A stretch of 64,000 nucleotides of DNA from Clostridium_AI sp002297865 (GCA_937903005.1 CALFNR010000210.1:7075-71074), one strand, 5' to 3'; counted from the first letter of the stretch, positions 53,053-62,529 are shown. The notes: generated by a model not told the origin, from the letters alone. Numbers and translations are program-made.

Positions 53053-54315
53053 ATGACGAATCAAAAGACCGTGGGAATTGTTGCAGAATACAACCCCTTT
53101 CACAACGGACATCTCTATCAGCTTAGAGAAGCCAAACGCCTTTCAGGTGCTGATTTTGCAGTTGCGATTATGAGCGGTTCCTTTGTACAGCGTGGCACTC
53201 CTGCATTTCTTGACAAAATGAATCGCACAAAAATGGCTCTGGAAAGCGGAATTGACCTTGTAATCGAACTTCCTGTTCGTTATGCAACTGCCAGTGCTGA
53301 ATATTTCTCTACGGGTGCTATTGCTTTATTAGAAAACCTTGGAATCATTGATTCTTTATGTTTTGGAAGTGAATGTGGGGACACAAAATCGATGAAAATT
53401 ATTGCAGAATATATACAAAAAGACTGTGATGATTTTAACAAATCAATCTCCAAACATGTAAGAAACGGACTTTCTTTCCCTGTTGCAAGGGAAAAAGCAT
53501 TGCATGAACATTGTAACTCTATCCCCGAAAATACTGTTCGTGATATTATTTCTTCACCAAATAATATATTAGGTATTGAATATTTAAAAGCTCTTTCCTA
53601 TTTTAATAGCAATATAGCACCATTTACAGTGAAACGAAAGCAGACAGGCTATCATGATCTTTCCCTAGATATGGCTTCCGATGAAGATTACTCCATACAT
53701 TCTGCTACAGCAATTCGCTCTTCATTGGAAAACCAAGCTGCTTTAGAATCAATCCGTTCCAGTGTACCTGACAATGTTTATCAGTTGCTTGAAGGTGCTA
53801 AAACATATCCCGTTACCAGTAATCTTCTCTCTGATATGCTTTATTATGCTATCGCTACAAGCACCGTTGAAGAATTATCCTCCATTCAGGACATTACCCC
53901 TGATTTGGCACGTACCATCAAAAACAGCTTGTCTGAATATGAAGATTTCGAACAGTTTATTTTTGTACTAAAATCAAAACAATTTACTTATACAAGAATT
54001 AGCCGCTGCCTACTTCATATCCTCTTGGGTATAAAAAATTACAACATAAAAGGATTGACTTCAACAGAAATTGCACCTTATGCTAGAGTTCTAGGATTTC
54101 GTCGTCCTGCTTCTGTTTTGCTAAAAGAAGCCAAGTACAAAAGCAAAATTCCTATTATAACAAAAATGGCCGATGCCGAAAACTTCCTCAATCTTTACGC
54201 TTACCAGATGTTATCGGAAGATATCTTCGCCACCAGCCTGTATAACCGCCTGGTATATCAGTCCTTTGGTTTGAAAGGCAAACATGATATCCAAACTTCA
54301 CCAATTATTCTATAA
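53053..54315 (+). CDS. tmcAL: tRNA(Met) cytidine acetate ligase
   Basis: 420 residues from the ATG at 53053 (GGAGGTTT in front). Nucleotidyltransferase-like core VGIVAEYNPFHNGHLYQL, AIMSGSFVQRGTPAFLDK, and FGSECGD; formerly YlbM. It makes N4-acetylcytidine at the wobble position of elongator tRNA-Met directly from acetate and ATP. The stop codon region overlaps the end of pepF by 11 bases tail to tail. Confidence 0.94.
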   Translation: MTNQKTVGIVAEYNPFHNGHLYQLREAKRLSGADFAVAIMSGSFVQRGTPAFLDKMNRTKMALESGIDLVIELPVRYATASAEYFSTGAIALLENLGIIDSLCFGSECGDTKSMKIIAEYIQKDCDDFNKSISKHVRNGLSFPVAREKALHEHCNSIPENTVRDIISSPNNILGIEYLKALSYFNSNIAPFTVKRKQTGYHDLSLDMASDEDYSIHSATAIRSSLENQAALESIRSSVPDNVYQLLEGAKTYPVTSNLLSDMLYYAIATSTVEELSSIQDITPDLARTIKNSLSEYEDFEQFIFVLKSKQFTYTRISRCLLHILLGIKNYNIKGLTSTEIAPYARVLGFRRPASVLLKEAKYKSKIPIITKMADAENFLNLYAYQMLSEDIFATSLYNRLVYQSFGLKGKHDIQTSPIIL

Positions 54316-56107
54316 GTTCTTCTAATTGATCTACTAAATCAGCAAATACTTTTAAAGCCTGTTCCACAGGTTCTTTGGAACTCATGTCCACTCCTGCCCC
54401 TTTTAGTAGATCGATTGGATCTTTACTGCTTCCACCACATAGGAAATTATGAATATACTCTTCCACTGCACTCTCGCCTTTTTCTAAAATGCGTTTCGAT
54501 AAGGCAATTGCTGCAGAGTATCCTGTAGCGTACTGATATACATAAAAATTACGATAAAAATGAGGAATTCTTGCCCATTCCATAGCAATATCTTCGTCAA
54601 TTACAACGTTATCTCCGTAATACTTTTTGTTTAAATCATAATACAATGCTGATAATGTTTCTGCCGTCAGCCCTTGACCTTCCTCTTCCATTTGATGGGT
54701 TAACATTTCAAATTCTGCAAACATTGTCTGGCGATATAGAGTACCACGGAACTGCTCCAAATGATAATTTATCAAGTAAGCCTTTTCTTTTTTATCCTTT
54801 GCATTTGCAATCAAGTGAGCCATTAACAACGCTTCATTACAAGTAGATGCAACTTCTGCAACGAAAATACGATAACCTGCATAGGTGATTGGCTGATTTT
54901 TATCCGAATAATAACTATGAATTGCATGGCCCATCTCGTGTGCTAAGGTGAAGGTATTTTTTAGATTATTTTGAAAATTCAAAAGCACAAACGGATGTGT
55001 TCCATAGGCTCCCCAGGAGTAAGCACCACTTCTTTTCCCTTCGTTTTCGTAAATATCAATCCAGCCATTATCAAATCCCTCTTGCAAGATGGAAAGGTAT
55101 TCTTCACCCAAAGGTTTTAATCCTTCTTTTACAATCTGCTTCGCCTCATCAAATGAGACTTCCATTTTAAAGTCTGATACAATTGGTGCAAAAATGTCAT
55201 ACATATGCAGTTCATCCACTTTAAGTGCTTTCTTTCGAATCTCCATGTATTTATACATAGCAGGAAGGTTTTCATGCACCGCCTCGATTAAATTCTTATA
55301 AACTTCAACTGGGATGCGGCTTCCATTCAGGGCACTTTCCAAAGATGAATCGAATTTACGTGCTCTCGCATAAAAAATATCCTTCTTTACATTGGTGCTA
55401 TATAGGCTTGCAAGCGTATTTTTTAATTTTTTATAGGAAGAATAGAGACCTTTAAAGGCTTCTTCTCTTACTCTCCTGTCTGGACTTTCTAGCAATTTAA
55501 TATAACGGCCATGTGTGATTTCTATTTCTTCTCCATCCTCATCTTTAATGATAGGGAATTTAATATCTGCATTATTTAACATAGAAAATGTATTATCCGG
55601 ACCATCAGCAATTTCTGCAGTTTGCGCAAGCAACTCTTCCATTTCAGAAGATAATGTATGTGGCTTATCTTTCATAATTTCTTCAATCATACGCTGATAC
55701 TGTAACAATTCTATCTTTTCTTCATAAAATGAACGGATTTTTTCCTCTGGAATTGTTAATATCTCTGGTGTTGCAAAAGATAATGCACTATTGACAGTCA
55801 TCATTACATTTGTTGCTTTATCCGCAAGGTCCTGATACGTTCCATTCGTTGTATCCTCATGGAACTTCTGGTTTGCATAGACATACACACGTTCCACGAG
55901 TCCATCAACCTTATCACTTAACGACAGAAAAGAGTATAGACTTTCAGCGGAATCTCCTAATTTTCCTTGATACTGTTTTAATTCATCGACTAAGGTATGA
56001 ATGACTTCGACTTCCTGTTGCCACTTATCATCATTCTCATATAAATCTTCAATTTTCCACTTAAATTGTGGTTCTACTTCATTTCTCTTTTTCAATTTGT
56101 TAGCCAT
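54305..56107 (-). CDS. pepF: Oligoendopeptidase F
   Basis: 600 residues, M3B family. Zinc site LAHEMGHAIHSYYSDKNQP near residue 387 with the downstream Glu in VAEVASTCNEALL. N-terminal block WKIEDLYENDDKWQQEV matches the family. Cytosolic peptidase cutting peptides of roughly 7-17 residues. Confidence 0.96.
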   Translation of the reverse strand: MANKLKKRNEVEPQFKWKIEDLYENDDKWQQEVEVIHTLVDELKQYQGKLGDSAESLYSFLSLSDKVDGLVERVYVYANQKFHEDTTNGTYQDLADKATNVMMTVNSALSFATPEILTIPEEKIRSFYEEKIELLQYQRMIEEIMKDKPHTLSSEMEELLAQTAEIADGPDNTFSMLNNADIKFPIIKDEDGEEIEITHGRYIKLLESPDRRVREEAFKGLYSSYKKLKNTLASLYSTNVKKDIFYARARKFDSSLESALNGSRIPVEVYKNLIEAVHENLPAMYKYMEIRKKALKVDELHMYDIFAPIVSDFKMEVSFDEAKQIVKEGLKPLGEEYLSILQEGFDNGWIDIYENEGKRSGAYSWGAYGTHPFVLLNFQNNLKNTFTLAHEMGHAIHSYYSDKNQPITYAGYRIFVAEVASTCNEALLMAHLIANAKDKKEKAYLINYHLEQFRGTLYRQTMFAEFEMLTHQMEEEGQGLTAETLSALYYDLNKKYYGDNVVIDEDIAMEWARIPHFYRNFYVYQYATGYSAAIALSKRILEKGESAVEEYIHNFLCGGSSKDPIDLLKGAGVDMSSKEPVEQALKVFADLVDQLEELIE

Positions 56108-56171
56108 TTATTTACCACCTTTCTTGTTCACACTATGTAGTTTTCCCCTAGAGTTTTAGTTATACCCTCTT

Positions 56172-56200
56172 ACTATAAATCATAAAATATATGTAAGCAA
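56172..56200 (-). promoter_or_regulatory. Possible promoter of pepF
   Basis: Minus-strand TTGCTT, 17-base spacer, TATAGT. Confidence 0.5.
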
Positions 56201-56227
56201 TAGTTTTTATAGAAAGCAGGAAAACAA

Positions 56228-57181
56228 TTGAAAAAATTTTTAATCTCTTTTTCTACTATTTCCTTTTTACTTTTACTACTAGTTTTCCCAACTATCTCGT
56301 TAAAAGGTGCAAAAACCGGTTTAATGCTTTGGTTCCAGACAGTACTGCCAACCTTATTGCCATTTATGATTGTGTCGAATCTGATTATGCAGCTTAATGT
56401 GACAGATTGTCTGACCTCTTTTTTTTATCCTACTCTTGGCAGGCTGCTCGGTCTATCCAAACCTGGCTGCTATCCTTTTCTCATTGGAATGCTTTCAGGC
56501 TATCCAGTTGGTGCAAAGGCTTGTGCAGACCTTATTGCATCTGGTCAAATTAGTAAAGATGAAGGTCAGTATCTGCTATGTTTCTGCAATAATGCAAGTC
56601 CTATGTTTATCATCAGTTTTGTTGCAATGCAATGCCTTAATATAAAACACAAACCATTTATCATTCTCGGAATCGTATATGGCAGTGCTCTGCTAACCGG
56701 GATTGTTTACCGGATTTTACATAGAAAAGCTTTACAAGCAGTAAAATTAACCAATTCAAAACTTACTGTTGTACCTTATTCTTCCAAACCTGCACGAGTT
56801 CCTGCTTTTGACATATTAGATCAAACTATTTTAAATGCATTTACAATCTTAGTAAAAGTTGGTGGATATATCATACTCTTTTCCATCCTTGCAGAAATTG
56901 TATTGCATATTACGTTCATCCCCGAAACCTTTCGCTACTTTCTGATTGGTTTTTTAGAAATCACAACAGGTTCTGCTGCTATCAGTTTTGCACAGTTTTC
57001 TTTTACAAAAAAAATAATCCTGACCAATGCTCTCACTGCATTCGGCGGACTTTCAAGCCACGCACAAACTTACAGTGTTATCATTCACTCAGGACTATCT
57101 ATAAAAAATTATTTTCTATTCAAATGTATCAACGCTGGTATTGCTGGATTATGCACCTTATTATTCGTCAGCGTCATCTAG
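56228..57181 (+). CDS. YlbJ-like sporulation integral membrane protein
   Basis: 317 residues from a TTG with AGGA before it. Eight or so hydrophobic helices; motifs LPTLLPFMIVSNLIMQL, GYPVGAKACADLIASG and CNNASPMFIISFV are typical of the YlbJ/nucleoside-recognition (Gate) family. Bacillus ylbJ is sigma-E-dependent and needed for spore cortex; that role here is inference. In Bacillus ylbJ also neighbours ylbH (rsmD), coaD and ylbM, and the same set occurs here. Ends overlapping the coiled-coil gene by 21 bases. Confidence 0.88.
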   Translation: MKKFLISFSTISFLLLLLVFPTISLKGAKTGLMLWFQTVLPTLLPFMIVSNLIMQLNVTDCLTSFFYPTLGRLLGLSKPGCYPFLIGMLSGYPVGAKACADLIASGQISKDEGQYLLCFCNNASPMFIISFVAMQCLNIKHKPFIILGIVYGSALLTGIVYRILHRKALQAVKLTNSKLTVVPYSSKPARVPAFDILDQTILNAFTILVKVGGYIILFSILAEIVLHITFIPETFRYFLIGFLEITTGSAAISFAQFSFTKKIILTNALTAFGGLSSHAQTYSVIIHSGLSIKNYFLFKCINAGIAGLCTLLFVSVI

Positions 57182-57814
57182 AAATGTATTTTCATCAAAC
57201 TGAAAGTCATCTTCTTCCTCAACTGCTTCTGGTTGTGCATACTCCGTTTGCCCTACATTAGCAGCAGCGGCTTCATCTTGTACCAGCTCGCTTCGATTGC
57301 TTGCAATCACATCCAAACTTCCCTTTAATGATTCTAATAAGCCTTCATACTGGCTTTTAGAATTATTATAGGAAGCTGACAATACTGCTTCTGCCCCAGA
57401 AAGCAACTCATTGGTATAGTTTAATGCACCAACACGAATCTGATCTGCATCCTGTCTAGCCTGCGCAAGCATCTGATTGGCTTGCTCTGTGGCTTGATTC
57501 ACAACTTCATTTGCTTGGTAATAAGCCTGTTGCATAATCTGATGTTCATCAATTAAAGCATTGGTTTGTGCCTCAGCTTCTGCCAGCATATTATTCGCTT
57601 TTTCCTGTGCATCCTGAAGAATTGCATCACGGTTGGATATAATCTTCTGATATCTCTTTATCTCGTCAGGAGTCCTAAGTCTTAATTCATCCAATAAATC
57701 GTACAATTGGTCTTTTGGCACGACTACTTTCGTAGAAGATAGTGGCTGCATCTTACAGCTTTCAACAAATTCATATATTTCTTCAATTAACTGTTCAATC
57801 TTACTTACTCCCAT
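57161..57814 (-). CDS. DivIVA-like/ATP-synthase-b-like coiled-coil protein
   Basis: 217 residues. An N-terminal segment of 60 residues (IEQLIEEIYEFVESCKM, VPKDQLYDLLDEL), a long Ala/Gln-rich coiled coil from about 60 to 160 and a very acidic tail ending FQFDENTFLDDADE. No membrane segment. Often encoded with coaD and rsmD in Clostridia. Precise role unknown; a scaffold or division-linked function is only a guess. Confidence 0.8.
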   Translation of the reverse strand: MGVSKIEQLIEEIYEFVESCKMQPLSSTKVVVPKDQLYDLLDELRLRTPDEIKRYQKIISNRDAILQDAQEKANNMLAEAEAQTNALIDEHQIMQQAYYQANEVVNQATEQANQMLAQARQDADQIRVGALNYTNELLSGAEAVLSASYNNSKSQYEGLLESLKGSLDVIASNRSELVQDEAAAANVGQTEYAQPEAVEEEDDFQFDENTFLDDADE

Positions 57815-57838
57815 AGGTAACGCTCCTTTATTTTAATT

Positions 57839-58321
57839 TCAACTATGGTTAAACTTTTCGTTAAGCTTTTCTATTACTAATGGGGGTACAATCTGGCTTA
57901 CATCAGAACCATAAAATGCAAACTCTTTTGCAATGCTGGAACTAATATAAGAATATTCTACATTAGTGGTAAAGAATATCGTATCAATCTCTGGATTCGC
58001 CTTATGATTCGCCTGTGCAATCTGCAGCTCATATTCAAAATCCGTTATGGCACGAAGCCCCCTTACGATTACATTGACATTCTTCATTTTGGCATAGTCA
58101 ACAAGTAAGCCCGAAAAACTTTCTACTTCTACATTCGGTATGTTTTCTGTAACCCGTTTTATCATATCCACTCTTTCATCTGGTGTAAAAAGCGCATTCT
58201 TAGCACTGTTATTTAACACACCGATAATGAGCTTGTCTACTACTTTTGAAGATCTTGTAATAATATCCAAATGTCCTAATGTAATTGGATCGAAACTACC
58301 TGGGTAGATCCCTACTTTCAT
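57839..58321 (-). CDS. coaD: Phosphopantetheine adenylyltransferase
   Basis: 160 residues. GIYPGSFDPITLGHLDII with the nucleotidyltransferase GxxxxxxxGH motif, VIVRGLRAITDFEYELQIA and the ISSSIAKE motif. Makes dephospho-CoA, the substrate of coaE at 35 kb. Confidence 0.97.
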   Translation of the reverse strand: MKVGIYPGSFDPITLGHLDIITRSSKVVDKLIIGVLNNSAKNALFTPDERVDMIKRVTENIPNVEVESFSGLLVDYAKMKNVNVIVRGLRAITDFEYELQIAQANHKANPEIDTIFFTTNVEYSYISSSIAKEFAFYGSDVSQIVPPLVIEKLNEKFNHS

Positions 58322-58341
58322 AAAAAAACTCCCAACTTTAG

Positions 58342-58896
58342 TTATTTCAATGCAATAAATACATGCTTATTCGTCTTGTAATTTTTTTCATTTTCTAATT
58401 GAAGTCCAATACTTTCCAAATAAGAAAAATCGGTTTCCAGTGATGCTTCCACAACAATAATCGTGTCTTCGTTAAGTAAGCAAGAACCTGCTAACTTAAT
58501 TAATACTTCTTTCTCTAGTTCATGATTATATGGCGGATCCATAAAGATACAGTCAAAACATTTCTGACTCTGTTCTAATCGGTTCAGGGCGTCAAAAACA
58601 TTCATCTTAAGCAAAGTTGCATCTGATTCCAACTTCGTTTTCTTCAGATTATTCTGTATACAGTCTAAGGCATCCTTACCTTGTTCTACAAATACTGCTT
58701 CTCTTGCACCACGGCTTAAAGCCTCTATTCCTATTGCACCACTTCCGCTGAACAAATCCAAAAACAGACAATCTGCTATATAGGGCTGTAGCATATTAAA
58801 CAAGGTTTCTTTCGTCCGATCCTGTGTAGGACGCGTATCAAGTCCACTCGGCGCAACCAAAGGTATTCTTTTCGCCTTTCCTGCAATCACACGCAT
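58342..58896 (-). CDS. rsmD: 16S rRNA (guanine966-N2)-methyltransferase
   Basis: 184 residues from the ATG at 58896 (GAGGAGAACAGT in front; the longer frame is rejected). MRVIAGKAKRIPL start, LDLFSGSGAIGIEALSRGA SAM site and catalytic FMDPPYNHE. Pairs with coaD as usual. Confidence 0.95.
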   Translation of the reverse strand: MRVIAGKAKRIPLVAPSGLDTRPTQDRTKETLFNMLQPYIADCLFLDLFSGSGAIGIEALSRGAREAVFVEQGKDALDCIQNNLKKTKLESDATLLKMNVFDALNRLEQSQKCFDCIFMDPPYNHELEKEVLIKLAGSCLLNEDTIIVVEASLETDFSYLESIGLQLENEKNYKTNKHVFIALK

Positions 58897-58970
58897 ACTG
58901 TTCTCCTCTGTGTTCAAATCTTTACAATACCTATAGTGTACTTCATAATCCGCCACTTTTCAATAGCAAC

Positions 58971-60485
58971 TTAAGAAATACTATGAATAAATCGTGCAAA
59001 TGCCTTTTGTCCTTCTTCTGTTCTCTTGAACACACCAGCATCTTCAAGCACCTTCATAAATACATTTCCAATTTCTTTTGTTACAATATCATGAACATTT
59101 TCACTTGTAATACATTCATAGTTCTTAGAGAATGCTTCCACCCAGTCAGCATGTTTTTCAATCGTTTCACTAGCTCGGATGTCTTTTCCAGAAACAATCG
59201 CATCTTCTAGCTGTTCCATCTCTTCTTTTAGTCTAGCTGGGAGCACAGCAAGACCCATAACTTCAATCAGTCCAATATTTTCTTTCTTTATGTGATGAAG
59301 TTCTGCATGTGGATGGTATACACCTAGTGGATGTTCTTTTGTTGTAATATTGTTTCGAAGCACTAAATCTAATTCATACTTATCTCCACGTTTTCTTGCA
59401 ATAGGGGTAATGGTATTATGGGGTTCTCCATCTGTTTGCGCAAAGATAAATGCTTCTTCATCCGTATACCCTCTCCACTTATCTAAAATGTGAGAAGCTA
59501 ATTCTACAATTGGTTCCGTTTCAGTTCCTGCAAGTCGAATTACTGACATAGGCCATGCCACAATACCAGCCTCTACGTTTTCAAAACCAGGAACTTTGAA
59601 TGTTGATTCCACTTTCGCTTTTGCCATAGCGAATTCGTAATTTCCACCTTGGAAATGTTCATGTGTCAGAATAGAACCACCTACAATCGGTAAATCTGCA
59701 TTGGAACCAACAAAGTAATGTGGGAATTGTTTTACAAAATCGAATAATTTTGCAAATGCCAAACGATTGATTTTCATTGGTTCATGCTTTGCATTTAACA
59801 AAATACAATGCTCGTTATAGTATACGTAAGGGGAATACTGGAATCCCCATTGTTCTCCAAGAATAGTAACCGGTATAATTCTGTGATTCTGTCTGGCTGG
59901 GTGGTTTACTCTTCCTGCATAACCTTCATTTTCTACACAAAGCTGACATTTTGGATACGCAGCCTGTTTTGCATTTCTTGCTGCTGCAATGGCACGAGGG
60001 TCTTTCTCAGGTTTTGATAAGTTAATTGTGATATCCAAATCCCCATATTTGGTTTCTGCAACCCATTTCATGTCTTTTGACACTCGATATCTTCTAATAT
60101 AATTGGAGTCCTGAGACAATTTATAAAAATAGTCTGTGGCTTTCTTAGGGTCTTCTTTATAGAAAGAACGGAATGATTTAATGATTCTGCTTGGGCGTTC
60201 TACGAAAATCCCCATAATTTTTGTATCGAACAGATCACGATATGTAGTCGTATTTTCTTCTAATAAGCCATTTAAAACAGCATAATCAAGCAGTTCTTCT
60301 AATATATCTGGCAGTTTTTTCACCCATTCTTCTTCTGATAGTTCGTGCCCCTCTTTTATAAAATCAAGTTCATCTAGCTGAAATAGTTCTAACAATCTGT
60401 TCTGAATATACAGTTCATCTTCTTTTTCTATTAATCCTGTTGCAATGGCGTAATCTAGTAAGTCTCTAATATTATTTCTAATCAT
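58971..60485 (-). CDS. galT: UTP-hexose-1-phosphate uridylyltransferase, Firmicutes type
   Basis: 504 residues from the ATG at 60485 after GGAGG. The GalT family 2 layout: MIRNNIRDLLDYAIATGLIE, RAIAAARNAKQAAYPKCQLC, and the active-site region GGSILTHEHFQGGNYEFAMA. Transfers UMP between UDP-glucose and galactose-1-phosphate. galK and galE are not nearby, so it is an isolated Leloir gene here. Own promoter. Confidence 0.94.
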   Translation of the reverse strand: MIRNNIRDLLDYAIATGLIEKEDELYIQNRLLELFQLDELDFIKEGHELSEEEWVKKLPDILEELLDYAVLNGLLEENTTTYRDLFDTKIMGIFVERPSRIIKSFRSFYKEDPKKATDYFYKLSQDSNYIRRYRVSKDMKWVAETKYGDLDITINLSKPEKDPRAIAAARNAKQAAYPKCQLCVENEGYAGRVNHPARQNHRIIPVTILGEQWGFQYSPYVYYNEHCILLNAKHEPMKINRLAFAKLFDFVKQFPHYFVGSNADLPIVGGSILTHEHFQGGNYEFAMAKAKVESTFKVPGFENVEAGIVAWPMSVIRLAGTETEPIVELASHILDKWRGYTDEEAFIFAQTDGEPHNTITPIARKRGDKYELDLVLRNNITTKEHPLGVYHPHAELHHIKKENIGLIEVMGLAVLPARLKEEMEQLEDAIVSGKDIRASETIEKHADWVEAFSKNYECITSENVHDIVTKEIGNVFMKVLEDAGVFKRTEEGQKAFARFIHSIS

Positions 60486-60535
60486 AATGTCCTCCAAAAA
60501 CTGTCCCGTAAAACAGCTATATTTTACTTTTCTTT

Positions 60536-60564
60536 ATTATAGTAAATTATTTTTACTTTTTCAA
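60536..60564 (-). promoter_or_regulatory. Sigma-A promoter of galT
   Basis: Minus-strand TTGAAA, 17-base spacer, TATAAT. Confidence 0.7.
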
Positions 60565-60570
60565 GATAAT

Positions 60571-60616
60571 AAAAGACTCCCTTATGCAAATATATGTTTT
60601 GCACCAGGGAGCTTTT
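60571..60616. terminator. Terminator-like hairpin after the gene fragment
   Basis: CTCCCT/AGGGAG stem with an inner GCAAA/TTTGC pairing; TTTTT on the plus side and TCTTTTATT on the minus side. Confidence 0.55.
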
Positions 60617-60626
60617 TCATCATTTT

Positions 60627-60866
60627 CTATTCCGCATCAAGATACAGCTTCACACTCTCACTGCCATCTGAAACGGTGACAGCATCCTCTTTAAAGTGAT
60701 TTACCAATCTTTAGCCAGACTACTCCATTTTGACATTTCGCAACCTTCTCCACTCCTGTATTTAAAGATGTAACTTTGATTTTTTCGTCTGGTTTGGCAT
60801 TGAGTTTTATAGAAACCATTTTGGAACTGTTAAGGTCTTCCGCTTTAAAATTGCTTTAAATAATTC
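60627..60866 (-). pseudogene. C-terminal gene remnant with frameshift
   Basis: Minus strand reads NFKAEDLNSSKMVSIKLNAK, PDEKIKVTSLNTGVEKVAKC and NGVVWLKI, then breaks; a neighbouring frame continues NHFKEDAVTVSDGSESVKLY to LDAE and a stop. No start codon or N-terminal part is left. The beta-rich character suggests the end of a secreted or carbohydrate-active protein, but the family is not recognised. Together with the next feature it fills the 676-base stretch between galT and the sigma gene. Confidence 0.65.
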
Positions 60867-60948
60867 TTTCTTTAATAGCAAACGAGCTAGTTCGTAATAT
60901 TTTGTTGTAGGTATGGAATTTCACTTTACAATTCACTTGAAAATAGAA

Positions 60949-61171
60949 ATAGAGAAGTTTCATCAGTCATGGTACAATGTTTAACGACCAAGAAAAGCAC
61001 CACCAAGAAAGAAGAACTTCTCTATGACTAATAATAACAAAAACAAAGAAAAATTCTAGACCTAAACTCATATTTTCAAGAGAACTGTTATCGTGAAATC
61101 CTTTTATTTGAAAGATTTCAAAAATGTTCGTAAAAAAATTTTTTTATATTGTCTAATATATAGGAGGGAAA
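60949..61171 (+). pseudogene. Possible transposase start remnant with inverted repeat
   Basis: An 11-base inverted repeat (ATAGAGAAGTT at 60949-60959, AACTTCTCTAT at 61015-61025) surrounds a region with a ribosome-binding-like stretch. The second arm ends at an ATG (61024) reading MTNNNKNKEKF then a stop; with one extra base it continues LDLNSYFQENCYREILLFER to FQKCS and a stop. A hairpin at the start codon is typical of transposase genes that block read-through. The family is not identified, so the transposase reading is inference. Confidence 0.35.
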
Positions 61172-61173
61172 AA

Positions 61174-61695
61174 ATGAAAAAATCTATTGACAATGAAAAA
61201 ATGTATGAAATAGTAGAAAAATACAGCGATGAAATACTTCGAATGTCTTATATATATTTAAATAACTTAGATGCTGCGTATGAGGTTGTTCAAAATGTGT
61301 TTTTAAAGGTGTATTTGAATTATTGGCAATTTAATGGGCGTTCAACAGAGCATACATGGATTTTTAGAATTGTAATCAACGAATGTAAAAATTATTTAAA
61401 ATCGGCTTGGAAAACAAGAATTGTTTTAAGTAATGATTTCAGTAAAGAAACTTTTGAACCCCAATATGAATCAAACAGAAATGAAGAATTAATAAGTATT
61501 ATTCAATCTCTGCCAGCTAAGTATAAAGAAGTCATTTTATTATATTATTATGAAGAACTTAAAATACGAGAAATAAGTAAAATACTACATATAAGCCAAT
61601 CAACGGTGGGAAGTAGGCTTATAAAGGCACGTGAATTATTAAAAAAAGAAATGAAGGAGAGAAATGTATATGAAAAATTTCAAAGATTATTGTAA
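61174..61695 (+). CDS. ECF-type RNA polymerase sigma factor
   Basis: 173 residues from the ATG at 61174 (TAGGAGGGAAAAA in front; an upstream in-frame ATG lies in the fragment region). Region 2: YSDEILRMSYIYLNNLDAAYEVVQNVFLKVY and the WIFRIVINECKNYL end; region 4: SIIQSLPAKYKEVILLYYYE with ISKILHISQSTVGSRLIKAR. Its gene overlaps that of the next protein by 26 bases, the usual sign of a sigma/anti-sigma pair. Very AT-rich compared with the rest of the window. Confidence 0.92.
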   Translation: MKKSIDNEKMYEIVEKYSDEILRMSYIYLNNLDAAYEVVQNVFLKVYLNYWQFNGRSTEHTWIFRIVINECKNYLKSAWKTRIVLSNDFSKETFEPQYESNRNEELISIIQSLPAKYKEVILLYYYEELKIREISKILHISQSTVGSRLIKARELLKKEMKERNVYEKFQRLL

Positions 61696-62386
61696 TGAAG
61701 AGCTTGATTTTGTTACAATGAATAAGAATCAAAAATCTGATATTTTAGATAAGTGTATTGTCAAAAGTACTATGAAATCCATCATAATTAAAAATTTTTC
61801 ATCTAAATATTATTTAAATAAAATTGCAATCAGTTGTTTGTGTATAGTGGTTAGTATTTTCGGTATTAAATATTATGTTAATACTAATAAACTAGATAAT
61901 CATACAATAATTTTCCCTACCGAAAATAGTAAGTTAGTTTGTGAAAATAAAATAAAATTACCTGATGGTAAAGAAACAGAATGGACTTATGAAGAAGTAT
62001 GTACTTACTTTGGTAAAAATATTGAATTATCTAAAGTACCAGAGAATTTAAAAATATCTACATTAAAAGATCCAAAAATTGTGTATATTAACGAAAACAA
62101 TGAAGTTACATTTGATAATATCGAAGTTACTTATCAAGAAAAAAAAGTTCTAGAATCAGGAGCATACATTAATATTCTTATGTCAAAAGATAAAATGCCA
62201 ATTGTTGATGAAATATTTGTGGGAGATACAAATTCATTTATCAGTGGAGTAAATGTGAATATATATAAATTAGGTGTGAATAACTATAGGATAGAATTTA
62301 TGTATGATGACATCGGATATATAATAACAACCTCTTTAATCGAACAAAATGCTATTACAGACATACTGAAAAGTATTATAAAATAG
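61670..62386 (+). CDS. Putative anti-sigma factor, membrane-bound
   Basis: About 238 residues. The ATG at 61670 is preferred because it is 9 bases after AAGGAG. A cytoplasmic N-terminus of about 40 residues, one transmembrane helix (about 43-64), then an outside domain of about 170 residues that resembles DUF4367-type sensor domains (LPDGKETEWTYEEVCTYF, GVNNYRIEFMYDDIGYIITT). Partner of the overlapping ECF sigma. No zinc finger of the ZAS type is seen, so the assignment rests on position and topology. Confidence 0.72.
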   Translation: MKNFKDYCNEELDFVTMNKNQKSDILDKCIVKSTMKSIIIKNFSSKYYLNKIAISCLCIVVSIFGIKYYVNTNKLDNHTIIFPTENSKLVCENKIKLPDGKETEWTYEEVCTYFGKNIELSKVPENLKISTLKDPKIVYINENNEVTFDNIEVTYQEKKVLESGAYINILMSKDKMPIVDEIFVGDTNSFISGVNVNIYKLGVNNYRIEFMYDDIGYIITTSLIEQNAITDILKSIIK

Positions 62387-62486
62387 TATATTCCAATATA
62401 ATAATTGTGAATTTAAAAATGTACTCCTGAACTAGCGTTAATTTTAAGCCAACCCATGATAGAATCAAAGTATATTATTAATGGGC

Positions 62487-62529
62487 AAATATGGGCAGCA
62501 CCAATGAAAAAGGTACGCTGCCCATATTT
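62487..62529. terminator. Bidirectional terminator between the sigma operon and the secreted-protein operon
   Basis: AAATATGGGCAGC and GCTGCCCATATTT form a perfect 13-base stem with a 17-base loop. The rest of 62387-62616 shows no gene. Confidence 0.7.

Noticed and set aside
57161..57814. V-type ATPase subunit or DivIVA
   Set aside because: Coiled-coil composition alone drives the similarity; there is no DivIVA N-terminal motif or other ATPase genes, so it is left as a coiled-coil protein.
61100..61173. Autoregulatory ECF promoter before the sigma gene
   Set aside because: The stretch is almost pure A/T; a TGTCTA near 61150 could be a -10, but no matching -35 element can be defended.
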